Origin: Pseudomonadota bacterium
Lineage (GTDB): Bacteria; Pseudomonadota; Gammaproteobacteria; Pseudomonadales; UBA5518
DNA: 11,996 bases
Direction of reading: 5' to 3'
Assembly (NCBI GenBank): GCA_022705125.1
Contig: JAKJFB010000050.1
Location: forward strand, 1-11,996
How positions within the stretch are numbered: the stretch's first letter is position 1; each line of letters opens with the position of its first letter. Shown in pieces: positions 1 to 6,396 of this stretch. The translations under genes and the position numbers were made by a program. The notes under the pieces were generated by a model. The model was not told where the DNA came from. It worked only from the letters and a program-made list of their open reading frames with translations, and made no database searches.

Positions 1-52
1 GGCGCAGGGCCACGTCGAAGGGCTCGTTGTCTTTTACCTTGATGGACGGCAT
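1..52 (-). CDS. rpsU: 30S ribosomal protein S21, 5' end only (partial)
   Basis: Only the first 17 codons are inside the window; the gene runs off the left edge. The translation [17 protein letters not shown] matches the start of bacterial S21, whose E. coli form begins [18 protein letters not shown]21 is a small basic protein of the 30S subunit that helps initiation. In gammaproteobacteria rpsU usually heads the rpsU-dnaG-rpoD operon and lies divergent from tsaD, exactly as here, so dnaG is expected beyond the edge (inference). The ATG at 50-52 is preceded by a modest TAGGT ribosome-binding sequence, and a good promoter lies about 65 bases further upstream. The identification is firm despite the short length because this N-terminus is highly conserved and the neighbour fits. 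Confidence 0.88.
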   Translation of the reverse strand, partial: MPSIKVKDNEPFDVALR

Positions 53-125
53 TCAGGACCTACCAGACAGTTGTTCGGATCACGTAACGATGCTCCCGCT
101 ACCTGGAGGGCAGGCGGGGCGCCGA

Positions 126-154
126 ATTCTAAAGGCAATGCGGCCAGAATGCAA
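126..154 (-). promoter_or_regulatory. Probable sigma-70 promoter of rpsU
   Basis: On the minus strand a -10 box TAGAAT (126-131) lies exactly 17 bases downstream of a TTGCAT -35-like box (149-154). The -10 matches the consensus at five of six positions and the -35 at the conserved TTG only. Transcription would begin near position 119 and leave a leader of about 65 bases before the rpsU ATG. The position fits the promoter expected for the rpsU-dnaG-rpoD operon. It was found by eye and not scored against a matrix. Confidence 0.55.
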
Positions 155-223
155 AACGAGCGCAGCGGGGAATATTGCCGCCCCGTAGTGGTTCGCCCCG
201 GGCGGCGGTTATCATCCCCGCCC

Positions 224-1255
224 ATGCGTGTGCTAGGCATCGAAACGTCCTGCGACGAGACGGGGGTTGCGGTCTTTGATTCGGACCGGGGCCTGCTTGC
301 GCATTGCCTGCACAGCCAGGTGGCCATGCATGCCGAATACGGCGGCGTGGTTCCCGAACTCGCATCACGGGACCATATAAGGAAAGCGCTGCCGTTGATC
401 CGGCGGGTACTGCAGGAGGCCGCGTGTCCCGTGGAGACCATCGACGGGGTGGCGTACACGGCAGGGCCTGGCCTGCTGGGCGCCCTGCTCGTGGGTGGCT
501 GCGTCGCACGGTCACTCGCCTTTGCATGGGGTGTCCCGGCGGTCGGGGTGCATCACATGGAGGCGCATCTGCTGGCGCCCATGCTGGAACCGGAGCGTCC
601 GGTCTTTCCCTTCGTGGCCTTGCTCGTTTCGGGCGGACACACCCAGCTGGTGCTGGTCGAGGGAATCGGGGCCTATCGAATCCTCGGGGAGTCTCTCGAC
701 GATGCGGCGGGCGAAGCCTTCGACAAGGTGGCCAAGATGCTGGGGCTCGGTTATCCGGGCGGGCCGCAGCTGGCCGCGCTCGCTGCCGACGGCGTGCCGG
801 GGCGGATCGATTTTCCCCGCCCGATGACCAACCGGCCCGGACTCGATTTCAGTTTCAGCGGACTGAAGACCGCTGCCGCCAACGCACTTCGAGGGCTGCA
901 GCAGGCCGGCGGCGTCATCGCGCCACAGTGCAAGGCCGATATCGCGCACGGATTCCAGCAGGCCGTGATCGACACCCTCCTCATCAAGTGCCGGCGTGCG
1001 CTGCAATCGACCGGGTTGACGCAACTGGTGCTGGCGGGCGGCGTCAGCGCGAACCGCGAGCTGCGTGAACGCTTGCGCGATGAGGCGCAGGCGCGCGGCT
1101 GGCGGGTCTTCTATCCGCGTGCGGAGTTCTGCACCGACAATGGCGCCATGGTGGCGTTCGCCGGTTGCCAGCGCCTGCTCGCCGGCCAGCACGACGATCT
1201 CGCGGTGCGCGCCCAGGCGCGCTGGCCCATCGATACGCTGGAACCGGTGGCATGA
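224..1255 (+). CDS. tsaD: tRNA N6-adenosine threonylcarbamoyltransferase TsaD (Kae1/Qri7 family)
   Basis: TsaD transfers the threonylcarbamoyl group from TsaC-made threonylcarbamoyl-AMP to A37 of tRNAs that read ANN codons, working with TsaB and TsaE in the cytoplasm. The 343-residue product is close to E. coli TsaD (337). Visible ASKHA-fold signatures are the start [14 protein letters not shown], the metal-binding HMEAH at residues 111-115, SGGHTQ at 136-141, FSFSGLKTA near 210-218, AGGVSAN at 271-277 and the metal-ligand Asp305 in CTDNGAM. The frame stays open upstream to about 71, but ATG 224 is chosen because it gives the canonical N-terminus. No clear Shine-Dalgarno sequence precedes it; instead an inverted repeat GGGCGG (200-205) / CCGCCC (218-223) directly abuts the start codon. 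It is divergent from rpsU, the usual arrangement, and folB follows after 31 bases. No defect is seen. Confidence 0.97.
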   Translation: MRVLGIETSCDETGVAVFDSDRGLLAHCLHSQVAMHAEYGGVVPELASRDHIRKALPLIRRVLQEAACPVETIDGVAYTAGPGLLGALLVGGCVARSLAFAWGVPAVGVHHMEAHLLAPMLEPERPVFPFVALLVSGGHTQLVLVEGIGAYRILGESLDDAAGEAFDKVAKMLGLGYPGGPQLAALAADGVPGRIDFPRPMTNRPGLDFSFSGLKTAAANALRGLQQAGGVIAPQCKADIAHGFQQAVIDTLLIKCRRALQSTGLTQLVLAGGVSANRELRERLRDEAQARGWRVFYPRAEFCTDNGAMVAFAGCQRLLAGQHDDLAVRAQARWPIDTLEPVA

Positions 1256-1286
1256 TCGCGTCGTGCACCGGCCGCGGCAGATCGTG

Positions 1287-1649
1287 ATGGACGTCGTCTA
1301 TATCCGCGGCTTGCGGGTGGATACGGTGATCGGCGTCTACCCGTGGGAGCGCACGGTCCGGCAGGTGCTGGAGTTCGATCTCGAGATGGCGAGAGATACC
1401 GCCGCCGCGGCACGCTCCGATGCGATCGCCGACGCGCTCGATTACCACGCCGTCGCCGAGCGTGTCCGCGCGCTGGCCGCGGTGAGTTCCTGCCAGCTGG
1501 TGGAAACGCTCGCCGAGACCGTCGCGACCGCGTTGATGGCGGAATTCGCCGTGCCGTGGCTGCGGATCAAGCTCGACAAGCCTGGCGCCGTGCCCGGTGC
1601 CCGGGGCGTCGGGGTGTCGATCGAGCGCGGCGTCCGGCGCGATCAATAG
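1287..1649 (+). CDS. folB: Dihydroneopterin aldolase / epimerase family protein FolB
   Basis: FolB cleaves 7,8-dihydroneopterin to 6-hydroxymethyl-dihydropterin and glycolaldehyde in folate synthesis; family members also epimerise dihydroneopterin to dihydromonapterin. The 120-residue product matches the family length (E. coli 122). It opens with MDVVYIRGLRVDTVIGVYPW and keeps the residues expected around the pocket: Glu21 (YPWER), Tyr53 (LDYHAV), Glu73 (QLVETLAE) and Lys98 in LDKPGA. ATG 1287 gives the family N-terminus; an in-frame GTG one codon upstream is an alternative, and no strong Shine-Dalgarno sequence is seen. It lies 31 bases after tsaD and is probably co-transcribed. Its stop overlaps by 7 bases the 3' end of a convergent PTR1-type pteridine reductase. 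Aldolase is the default call; a FolX-like epimerase role cannot be excluded from sequence alone. Confidence 0.92.
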   Translation: MDVVYIRGLRVDTVIGVYPWERTVRQVLEFDLEMARDTAAAARSDAIADALDYHAVAERVRALAAVSSCQLVETLAETVATALMAEFAVPWLRIKLDKPGAVPGARGVGVSIERGVRRDQ

Positions 1650-2395
1650 AGGTTGCGCCCGCCATCCACCGCGAGGATCTGCCCGGTCACGTAGGGCGCC
1701 TCCAGGCCCAGGAACCGCGCCGCTCCGGCAATGTCTTCGGGCGTGCCCATTCGCTTCAGCGCGGTCTGTGCCAGCAGGGCATCGGCATGCGCAGCTCCAA
1801 GCACCGCGTTCGGCTGCTCCGGCCACAGGATCGCGCCCGGAGCGATGCCGTTGACCCTGACCGACGGGCCGAGTTCAACCGCCAGCGCGCGCGTCATCAT
1901 TGCGAGCCCCGCCTTGGCCATCGCGTACACGGTGTGCTGGGGCAGCGGAATGTCCGCATGGATGTCGACGATGTTGACTATCGATCCCTGCCTGCGCGCG
2001 AGCGCCGGCGCCAGCGCCTGGCTGAGGAAAAACGCGCCCTTCAGGTTGGCGTCGAACAATTCGTTCCATTGCGCATCGGTCACGTTGCCAAGCGGGGTCG
2101 CGTAGAAAGCCGAGGCATTGTTCACCAGCAGGTCGAGTCCGGGGGCGAGCGCCCAGGCTTGCGCGGCCAGCTCCCGGACATCGTTCGCCCGGCACAGGTC
2201 CGCCTGCACGGCGGCACAGCTGTCGGGGCGCACGGCATTGAGCTCGCGCAGCAGCTGCTGCGCGCCCGCGGCCGAGCTGCGGTAATGAATCAGTACGCGG
2301 CACCCGGCGCGATGCAGCTCGCGCGCGATCGCCGCGCCGATGCGATGCGCTGCGCCGGTGACCAGTGCGACGCGCCCGGAGCTGCTATTCCCCAT
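1643..2395 (-). CDS. PTR1/FolM-like pteridine reductase (short-chain dehydrogenase family)
   Basis: This 250-residue SDR protein probably reduces dihydropterins (dihydrobiopterin, dihydromonapterin) and perhaps dihydrofolate with NADPH. It has the cofactor motif TGAAHRIG at residues 13-20, where the Arg is typical of pteridine reductases and replaces the second Gly of ordinary SDRs. HYRSSA at 37-42 resembles the NADPH-preferring HYHRSAA segment of Leishmania PTR1. NNASAF follows at 92-97. The catalytic Ser of common SDRs is replaced by Asp144, followed by Tyr157 and Lys161; this Asp-13-Tyr-4-Lys spacing is that of PTR1 (Asp181, Tyr194, Lys198). The C-terminal TGQILAVDGG is standard SDR. The ATG overlaps the end of cca by 11 bases and has a strong purine-rich site (GAGGGAGAGG) upstream. 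It is the last gene of the minus-strand run, tail to tail with folB. The family is firm; the exact pterin substrate is inference. Confidence 0.88.
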   Translation of the reverse strand: MGNSSSGRVALVTGAAHRIGAAIARELHRAGCRVLIHYRSSAAGAQQLLRELNAVRPDSCAAVQADLCRANDVRELAAQAWALAPGLDLLVNNASAFYATPLGNVTDAQWNELFDANLKGAFFLSQALAPALARRQGSIVNIVDIHADIPLPQHTVYAMAKAGLAMMTRALAVELGPSVRVNGIAPGAILWPEQPNAVLGAAHADALLAQTALKRMGTPEDIAGAARFLGLEAPYVTGQILAVDGGRNLY

Positions 2396-3617
2396 GATCC
2401 TCTCCCTCGAGCCGCGCGACCTCGATGCAGCGCAATCGATGCATCTCGACAGCGATTTGCGGCCCGTGCAGGCCGCGTGCCAGTGCGGATGCGGCCGTTA
2501 CCGTGGCCGCGGCGGCGCGGGCGCGCCTGAGCTTTTCGGCCTGTGCATAGGGGCGCTGCTCCAGTCCGGTGCGCCCGCGCGCGTCCGCCTCGCAGGCCGC
2601 CAGGAATTCCTCGAAGCGCTCGCCGTTGCGCAGCGCGTCCACGTCCTCGAGCAGCGACACGATCGCGGGCGCGCGCATTTCCAGCACGCGATGGCAGCGC
2701 GTGTGGTGCAGGCATACCACGAGCGCCAGTTCGCGGTACTTGACCGGCACGCGCAGTCGTTCACACAGCGCCCGCACCGCGACCGCGCCGAGCTTCTCGT
2801 GGCCGACGTGGGAGGGCCAGCGTTCGCGTGGCGTGAGCGCCTTGCCGAGATCGTGCACCAGCACCGCGAAGCGCGCCGGCTCCGTCAGCCGCAGTTGCGC
2901 GGCGAGGCGCAGGCAGAGCAATACGTGTTCGCCGGTGTCGATCTCGGGGTGATGGCGTGCCGGTTGCGGCACGCCGAACAGCGCGTCGATCTCGGGAAAT
3001 ATCGCCCCGAGCGCCCCGCATTCGCGCAGCGTGCGAAAGTATTCCTGCGGACTCGCCTCGCCGAGCGCTCGGCGGGTTTCGGTCCACACCCGTTCCGCGA
3101 CCAGGTGCGCCAACTCGCCGCTGGCGGCCATGTCGCGCATCAGCGTCATGGTGGCGGGGTGAACGCGAAAGCCACGTGACGCGAACCTTGCCATGAAGCG
3201 CGCCACGCGCAGCACCCGCAACGGATCCTCCACGAAGGCATCCGATACATGGCGCAGTACGCCATCGCGCACATCCTGAGCGCCGCCGTAAGGGTCGATC
3301 AGGTGGCCGTCCCGGTCCTCGGCCATCGCATTGATGCTGAGGTCGCGCCGCGCCAGGTCGTCCTCGAGCGAGACCTGCGAGCCGGTCTCGCAGGTGAAGC
3401 CCGCGTAGCCGTGTCCGCTCTTGCGTTCGCGCCGCGCCAGCGCGTACTCCTCGCTGGTTTCGGGATGCAGGAACACGGGGAAATCGCGCCCGATCTGGCG
3501 AAAGCCGAGTGCGAGCATCTGCTCGGGGCTGGCGCCCACGACGACCCAGTCCCGTTCGCATGGCGGGATGTCGAGCATGCGGTCGCGCACCGCGCCGCCG
3601 ACCAGATAGATTTGCAC
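2385..3617 (-). CDS. cca: Multifunctional CCA-adding tRNA nucleotidyltransferase with HD domain
   Basis: Cca adds or repairs the 3' CCA of tRNAs from CTP and ATP without a template; the gammaproteobacterial form also has a C-terminal HD phosphohydrolase domain with phosphatase and phosphodiesterase activity. From GTG 3617 the product has 410 residues (E. coli 412). The nucleotidyltransferase head shows YLVGGAVRD at 4-12, ERDWVVVG at 21-28, FPVFLHP at 46-52, RRDLSINAMA at 90-99 and EDPLRVLRVARF at 130-141. The HD pair is His255-Asp256 in LVHDLGKALTP. GTG is chosen because it places LVGGAVRD as in E. coli; an ATG further upstream at 3725 would put the start inside the hairpin repeats. No good Shine-Dalgarno sequence precedes the GTG. 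The first acidic residue of the metal-binding D-x-D is Glu21 here, which occurs in other homologues. The 3' end overlaps the pteridine reductase by 11 bases. Confidence 0.95.
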   Translation of the reverse strand: MQIYLVGGAVRDRMLDIPPCERDWVVVGASPEQMLALGFRQIGRDFPVFLHPETSEEYALARRERKSGHGYAGFTCETGSQVSLEDDLARRDLSINAMAEDRDGHLIDPYGGAQDVRDGVLRHVSDAFVEDPLRVLRVARFMARFASRGFRVHPATMTLMRDMAASGELAHLVAERVWTETRRALGEASPQEYFRTLRECGALGAIFPEIDALFGVPQPARHHPEIDTGEHVLLCLRLAAQLRLTEPARFAVLVHDLGKALTPRERWPSHVGHEKLGAVAVRALCERLRVPVKYRELALVVCLHHTRCHRVLEMRAPAIVSLLEDVDALRNGERFEEFLAACEADARGRTGLEQRPYAQAEKLRRARAAAATVTAASALARGLHGPQIAVEMHRLRCIEVARLEGEDHGE

Positions 3618-3671
3618 CGTGTTTGCCGTGGCCTGACAGAAAGGCAGTTTAGCAATTCGCAGGAGCTGCAG

Positions 3672-3689
3672 GTCCGGCTTCGGCCGGAC
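3672..3689. repeat. Hairpin with TTCG loop between apaH and cca
   Basis: GTCCGGC-TTCG-GCCGGAC is a perfect 7-bp stem with a TTCG loop on the plus strand (CGAA on the transcribed minus strand). It lies in the apaH-cca gap, four bases (AATT) from the nearest REP-like unit, and shares the GTCC...GGAC stem ends with it. There is no T run on either side, so it is not a typical intrinsic terminator. It may stabilise mRNA ends or be a diverged member of the same palindrome family. Confidence 0.6.
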
Positions 3690-3693
3690 AATT

Positions 3694-3715
3694 GTCCGCA
3701 TGAATGCGGACCTAC
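3694..3715 (-). repeat. REP-like palindrome, copy 1, with GTAG head
   Basis: The minus strand reads GTAG followed at once by GTCCGCATTCATGCGGAC. The palindrome is perfect over 8 bp per arm, with a two-base centre. A GTAG tetranucleotide directly 5' of a palindrome is the layout of bacterial REP sequences that are mobilised by RAYT (TnpA-REP) transposases. A 20-base segment including this palindrome (3693-3712) recurs exactly at 3725-3744. No RAYT gene lies in the window. Membership of a genome-wide family is inferred. Confidence 0.6.
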
Positions 3716-3725
3716 CGCGGCACAT

Positions 3726-3747
3726 GTCCGCATGAATGCGGACCCAC
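3726..3747 (-). repeat. REP-like palindrome, copy 2, with GTGG head
   Basis: The same 18-base palindrome as copy 1, in the same orientation, starting 32 bases away with a 14-base spacer (3712-3725). The head tetranucleotide on the minus strand is GTGG instead of GTAG, a one-base difference. It begins only 10 bases beyond the apaH stop codon, so the paired units would form tandem stem-loops at the 3' end of the apaH message segment. Paired copies next to each other recall BIME arrangements, although here both are in the same orientation. Confidence 0.6.
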
Positions 3748-3756
3748 AGGGATTGT

Positions 3757-4563
3757 TCAGCAATTGCAGTGAAACAGCGCGCCGTCCTCGAGGCGCATGG
3801 CGCGCAACCGGCCTCCCCATACGCAGCCGGTGTCGAGGGCGTGCACGTCGGCGCGCTCCGCCCGGCCCTCCAGCGCGGCCCAGTGGCCGAACACGACCGG
3901 GACGCCCGCGCTGCGCCTCAGCGCGTGGGCGTACCACGGCGCGAAGCCGGGATTGGCGTCCGCGGGCGGGCTCTTGTTGTCGAGATCCAGCTTGCCGTCG
4001 GCGGCGCAGAAGCGCATGCGGGTGAGGTAGTTGGTGATCAGCCGCAGTCGCTCGAATCCTTCGAGCCGCTCGTCCCAGGTGTCGGGGAAATTGCCGTACA
4101 TGTGGTGCAGGAAGTCCCGGTACAGCGGCCCCTGCAGCGTGGCCTCCACTTCGCGCGAACGCGCGAGGGTGTCCTCGACGCTCCACTGCGGTGGTATGCC
4201 CGCGTGCACCATCACGTGCGTGAAATCGCTCCCGCGGTAGGCCAGGGGCTGGCAGCGCAACCAGCCGAGGAGTTCCTCGCGATCCGGCGCCTCGAGAATC
4301 GCGCCCAACGAATCCTTGCGCAGTGCCTTGCGCACGCCCTCGGATACCGCGAGCAGGTGCAGGTCGTGGTTGCCGAGCACGACGGTCGCGCGGGCGCCCA
4401 GCGCGCGCACGCGGCGCAGCGCGGCGAGCGACGCGGGGCCGCGGTTGACCAGGTCGCCGGCGAACCACAGCCGATCGGCCGTCGGATCGAAACGCAGGGT
4501 GTCGAGCAATCGCAGCAGCGGCTGATGGCAGCCCTGCACGTCGCCGATCGCGTAGGTTGCCAT
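3757..4563 (-). CDS. apaH: Symmetrical diadenosine tetraphosphatase ApaH
   Basis: ApaH hydrolyses Ap4A and other dinucleoside polyphosphates symmetrically to nucleoside diphosphates, and in E. coli also removes Np4 caps from RNA. The 268-residue product (E. coli about 280) carries the metallophosphatase signature in order: GDVQG at 7-11, GDLVNRGP at 36-43, GNHDLH at 64-69, VHAG with His120, FGHW with His227, and DTGCVWGG at 244-251. ATG 4563 overlaps the rsmA stop by one base (TGATG), which suggests translational coupling; a 16-base inverted repeat (4564-4579) occupies the place where a Shine-Dalgarno would be. The usual apaG gene between rsmA and apaH is absent. The frame stays open far upstream through rsmA, but that part is a shadow. 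Tandem palindromes follow the stop. Confidence 0.95.
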   Translation of the reverse strand: MATYAIGDVQGCHQPLLRLLDTLRFDPTADRLWFAGDLVNRGPASLAALRRVRALGARATVVLGNHDLHLLAVSEGVRKALRKDSLGAILEAPDREELLGWLRCQPLAYRGSDFTHVMVHAGIPPQWSVEDTLARSREVEATLQGPLYRDFLHHMYGNFPDTWDERLEGFERLRLITNYLTRMRFCAADGKLDLDNKSPPADANPGFAPWYAHALRRSAGVPVVFGHWAALEGRAERADVHALDTGCVWGGRLRAMRLEDGALFHCNC

Positions 4564-5371
4564 CAGGCGCCAGCGCCTGGTTGCGGCGCGACGGCGTTGC
4601 TGAGCGCGACGAACTCCCCCACGGTGAGCGTCTCCGGGCGCCGGCCCGGATCGATGCCCAGGCGCTCCAGCGTCGCGGCATCGAGCAGGCCCGCAACCGC
4701 GTTGCGCAGCGTCTTGCGCCGCTGCCCGAAGGCCTGGCGGACCACCTGCTCCAGCATGCGGTAGTCGTGCGCGCGTCCGTGCGGATGCGACTGGGGCAGC
4801 AGTCGCACGATGGCCGACACCACGCGCGGCGGGGGATGGAAGGCCCCGGGCGGCACCTCGAACAGGGGCTGCACCGCGCAGCGGTACTGCACCATCACGC
4901 TGAGGCGACCGTAATCGGCGCTGCCCGGTTCGGCACCGAGTCGCTCGACCACCTCGCGCTGCAGCATGAAATGCATGTCGCGCACGCAGTCGCCCTGCTC
5001 CAGCAGGTGGAACAGCAGCGGCGTCGAGATGTTGTAGGGCAGGTTGCCGACCAGGCGCGCAGCCCGCCTCCGGGCGGGGCCAGCGCGCGGAAATCGAAGT
5101 CGAGCGCATCGGCGGCGTGCACGCTGAAGCGCTCACTCTCGTGCAGGCGCCATCGGGCCACCAGGTCGCGATCCAGTTCCACCACGTGCAGCCTGGCGCC
5201 GCTGCGCAGCAGCGGTTCGGTCAGTGCCCCGTGGCCCGGGCCGATCTCCGCGATGGTGTCTTCGGCGCGGGCGTCGATCGCCTGCATGATGCGGTCGATC
5301 ACGTGACGATCGGTCAGGAAGTTCTGCCCGAAACGCTTGCGCGGACGGTGCCCCGCCGGGCCGCCGGCCAT
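4563..5371 (-). pseudogene. rsmA: 16S rRNA dimethyladenosine transferase RsmA/KsgA, frame broken
   Basis: RsmA dimethylates A1518 and A1519 in helix 45 of 16S rRNA late in 30S assembly. The first part (5371 down to about 5056) reads RKRFGQNFLTD at residues 11-21, SAM motif I EIGPGHGALTE at 42-52, VVELD at 61-67 and [10 protein letters not shown] at 85-94. The rest is in another frame: [18 protein letters not shown] with the catalytic NLPY, then [25 protein letters not shown] and [14 protein letters not shown], ending at 4563. The break lies in a GCGCGC run near 5055-5060. Removing one GC restores [10 protein letters not shown] and a 268-residue protein (E. coli 273). As it stands, translation ends after 158 residues without motif IV or the C-terminal domain. 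Both halves are well conserved, so an indel error or a very recent mutation is likely. Start ATG 5371 has GGAG eight bases upstream and overlaps the pdxA stop by one base. Confidence 0.9.
4564..4579 (-). promoter_or_regulatory. Inverted repeat over the apaH initiation region
   Basis: CAGGCGC-TG-GCGCCTG is a perfect 7-bp inverted repeat that ends immediately before the apaH ATG and includes two bases of the rsmA stop codon. In RNA it would fold as a short stem with a tight loop and hide the position of the apaH ribosome-binding site, where no purine-rich Shine-Dalgarno is visible. Ribosomes finishing rsmA would open it, so it fits translational coupling. This is inference from position; the repeat itself is plain in the sequence. 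Confidence 0.4.
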
Positions 5372-6396
5372 CAGCCGCGCTCCGCCGCGCGCAGGGCGGC
5401 GCTGCGCGCGGCCATGTCGTGCGCCGTCTGCAGGGCGAACTGCAGGCTGCCGGTGTCCGCCTTGCCCGTGCCCGCGAGGTCCAGCGCCGTGCCGTGGTCC
5501 ACGGAGGTGCGGATGATCGGCAGACCGAGCGTGATATTGACCGCCTGGCCGAAGCCCTTGTACTTCAGCACCGGCAGGCCCTGGTCGTGGTACATCGCGA
5601 GCACGGCGTCGGCGCCCTCGAGATGATGCGGTGTGAACAGGGTATCGGCGGGCAGCGGACCGATCAGCGTCATGCCCTCGGCACGCAGGCGCTGCAGGCA
5701 GGGGATGATCACGTCGATCTCCTCGCGACCCAGGTGGCCGCCTTCGCCCGCGTGCGGGTTCAGCCCCGCGACCAGGACCCGCGGGTCGCGGATACCGAAA
5801 TGCCGGCGCAGGTCGCGGTGCAGGATGCGCAGCACCTGTTCCAGCGATTGTGCCGTGATGTGGTCGCTGACGTCGCGCAAGGGCAGGTGCGTGGTCGCCA
5901 GCGCAACCCGCAATCCGGGCGTGGCGAGCATCATCACCACGCGTGGCGTGCCGGTGGCGGCGGCGAGGAATTCGGTGTGGCCGCTGAAGGGCACGCCGGC
6001 ATCGTTGATGATTCCCTTGTGCACCGGGCCCGTCACCAGCGCGGCCACGCGCCGTTTCATGCAGGCGCTTACGGCGGCCTGCAGCGTCGCGAGCACATAG
6101 GGCGCGTTGGCCTTGTCGAGCGTCCCGGGGACGACGGGGCGTCCGAGCGCAACCGGCAGCACGCGCAGCGTGCGTGGCGGCGCGGGCAGGGGGTCCGGCG
6201 GCAGGATGTCCAGCGGCAACCCCAGTGCGCGCGCACGATCCAGCAGCAGTTGCGGGTCGGCGATGGCGATCACGCTGGCGTCGAAACCGCGCTGCGCCAG
6301 CGTAACCACCAGGTCGGGACCGATGCCGGCCGGTTCTCCCGGGGTCAGCGCGAGCACCGGCGCATCGGCGCGGGCATCAGATCTTGATTTCGACAA
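5371..6396 (-). CDS. pdxA: 4-hydroxythreonine-4-phosphate dehydrogenase PdxA
   Basis: PdxA oxidises 4-phosphohydroxy-L-threonine with NAD(P) to the unstable ketone that PdxJ uses to make pyridoxine 5'-phosphate. The 341-residue reading (E. coli 329) shows [13 protein letters not shown] at 18-30, VTGPVHKG at 121-128, SGHTEFLA at 138-145 and the three metal-ligand histidines His170 (TTHLPL), His215 (NPHAGEGG) and His270 (MYHDQGLP), equivalent to E. coli His166, His211 and His266. The start is uncertain. TTG 6396, used here, overlaps surA by 20 bases and has GGGA and GAGG upstream; GTG 6357 would give 328 residues but lacks a ribosome-binding site. An ATG at 6377, overlapping the surA stop as TGATG, is out of frame by one base. 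The stop overlaps the rsmA start by one base. Confidence 0.93.
   Translation of the reverse strand: MSKSRSDARADAPVLALTPGEPAGIGPDLVVTLAQRGFDASVIAIADPQLLLDRARALGLPLDILPPDPLPAPPRTLRVLPVALGRPVVPGTLDKANAPYVLATLQAAVSACMKRRVAALVTGPVHKGIINDAGVPFSGHTEFLAAATGTPRVVMMLATPGLRVALATTHLPLRDVSDHITAQSLEQVLRILHRDLRRHFGIRDPRVLVAGLNPHAGEGGHLGREEIDVIIPCLQRLRAEGMTLIGPLPADTLFTPHHLEGADAVLAMYHDQGLPVLKYKGFGQAVNITLGLPIIRTSVDHGTALDLAGTGKADTGSLQFALQTAHDMAARSAALRAAERG

Noticed and set aside
2385..3617. Glu21 in place of the first Asp of the Cca D-x-D metal motif as a loss of function
   Set aside because: Glu at this place occurs, as far as I recall, in other gammaproteobacterial Cca proteins, the second Asp is kept and all other motifs are intact.
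3618..3725. Upstream extension of cca to an ATG at 3725 (36 extra residues)
   Set aside because: It would translate the REP-like hairpins, and the GTG at 3617 places LVGGAVRD exactly as in E. coli Cca with matching total length.
3672..3747. Intrinsic terminator or minimal CRISPR array in the apaH-cca gap
   Set aside because: No T run follows any of the stems on either strand, and two copies of an 18-base palindrome with a 14-base spacer do not make a CRISPR array; no cas gene is present.
4564..5136. N-terminal extension of apaH through the rsmA region in the same frame
   Set aside because: The extra segment is Arg/Ala-rich with no motif and overlaps conserved RsmA coding sequence; ApaH properly begins at MATYAIGDVQG.
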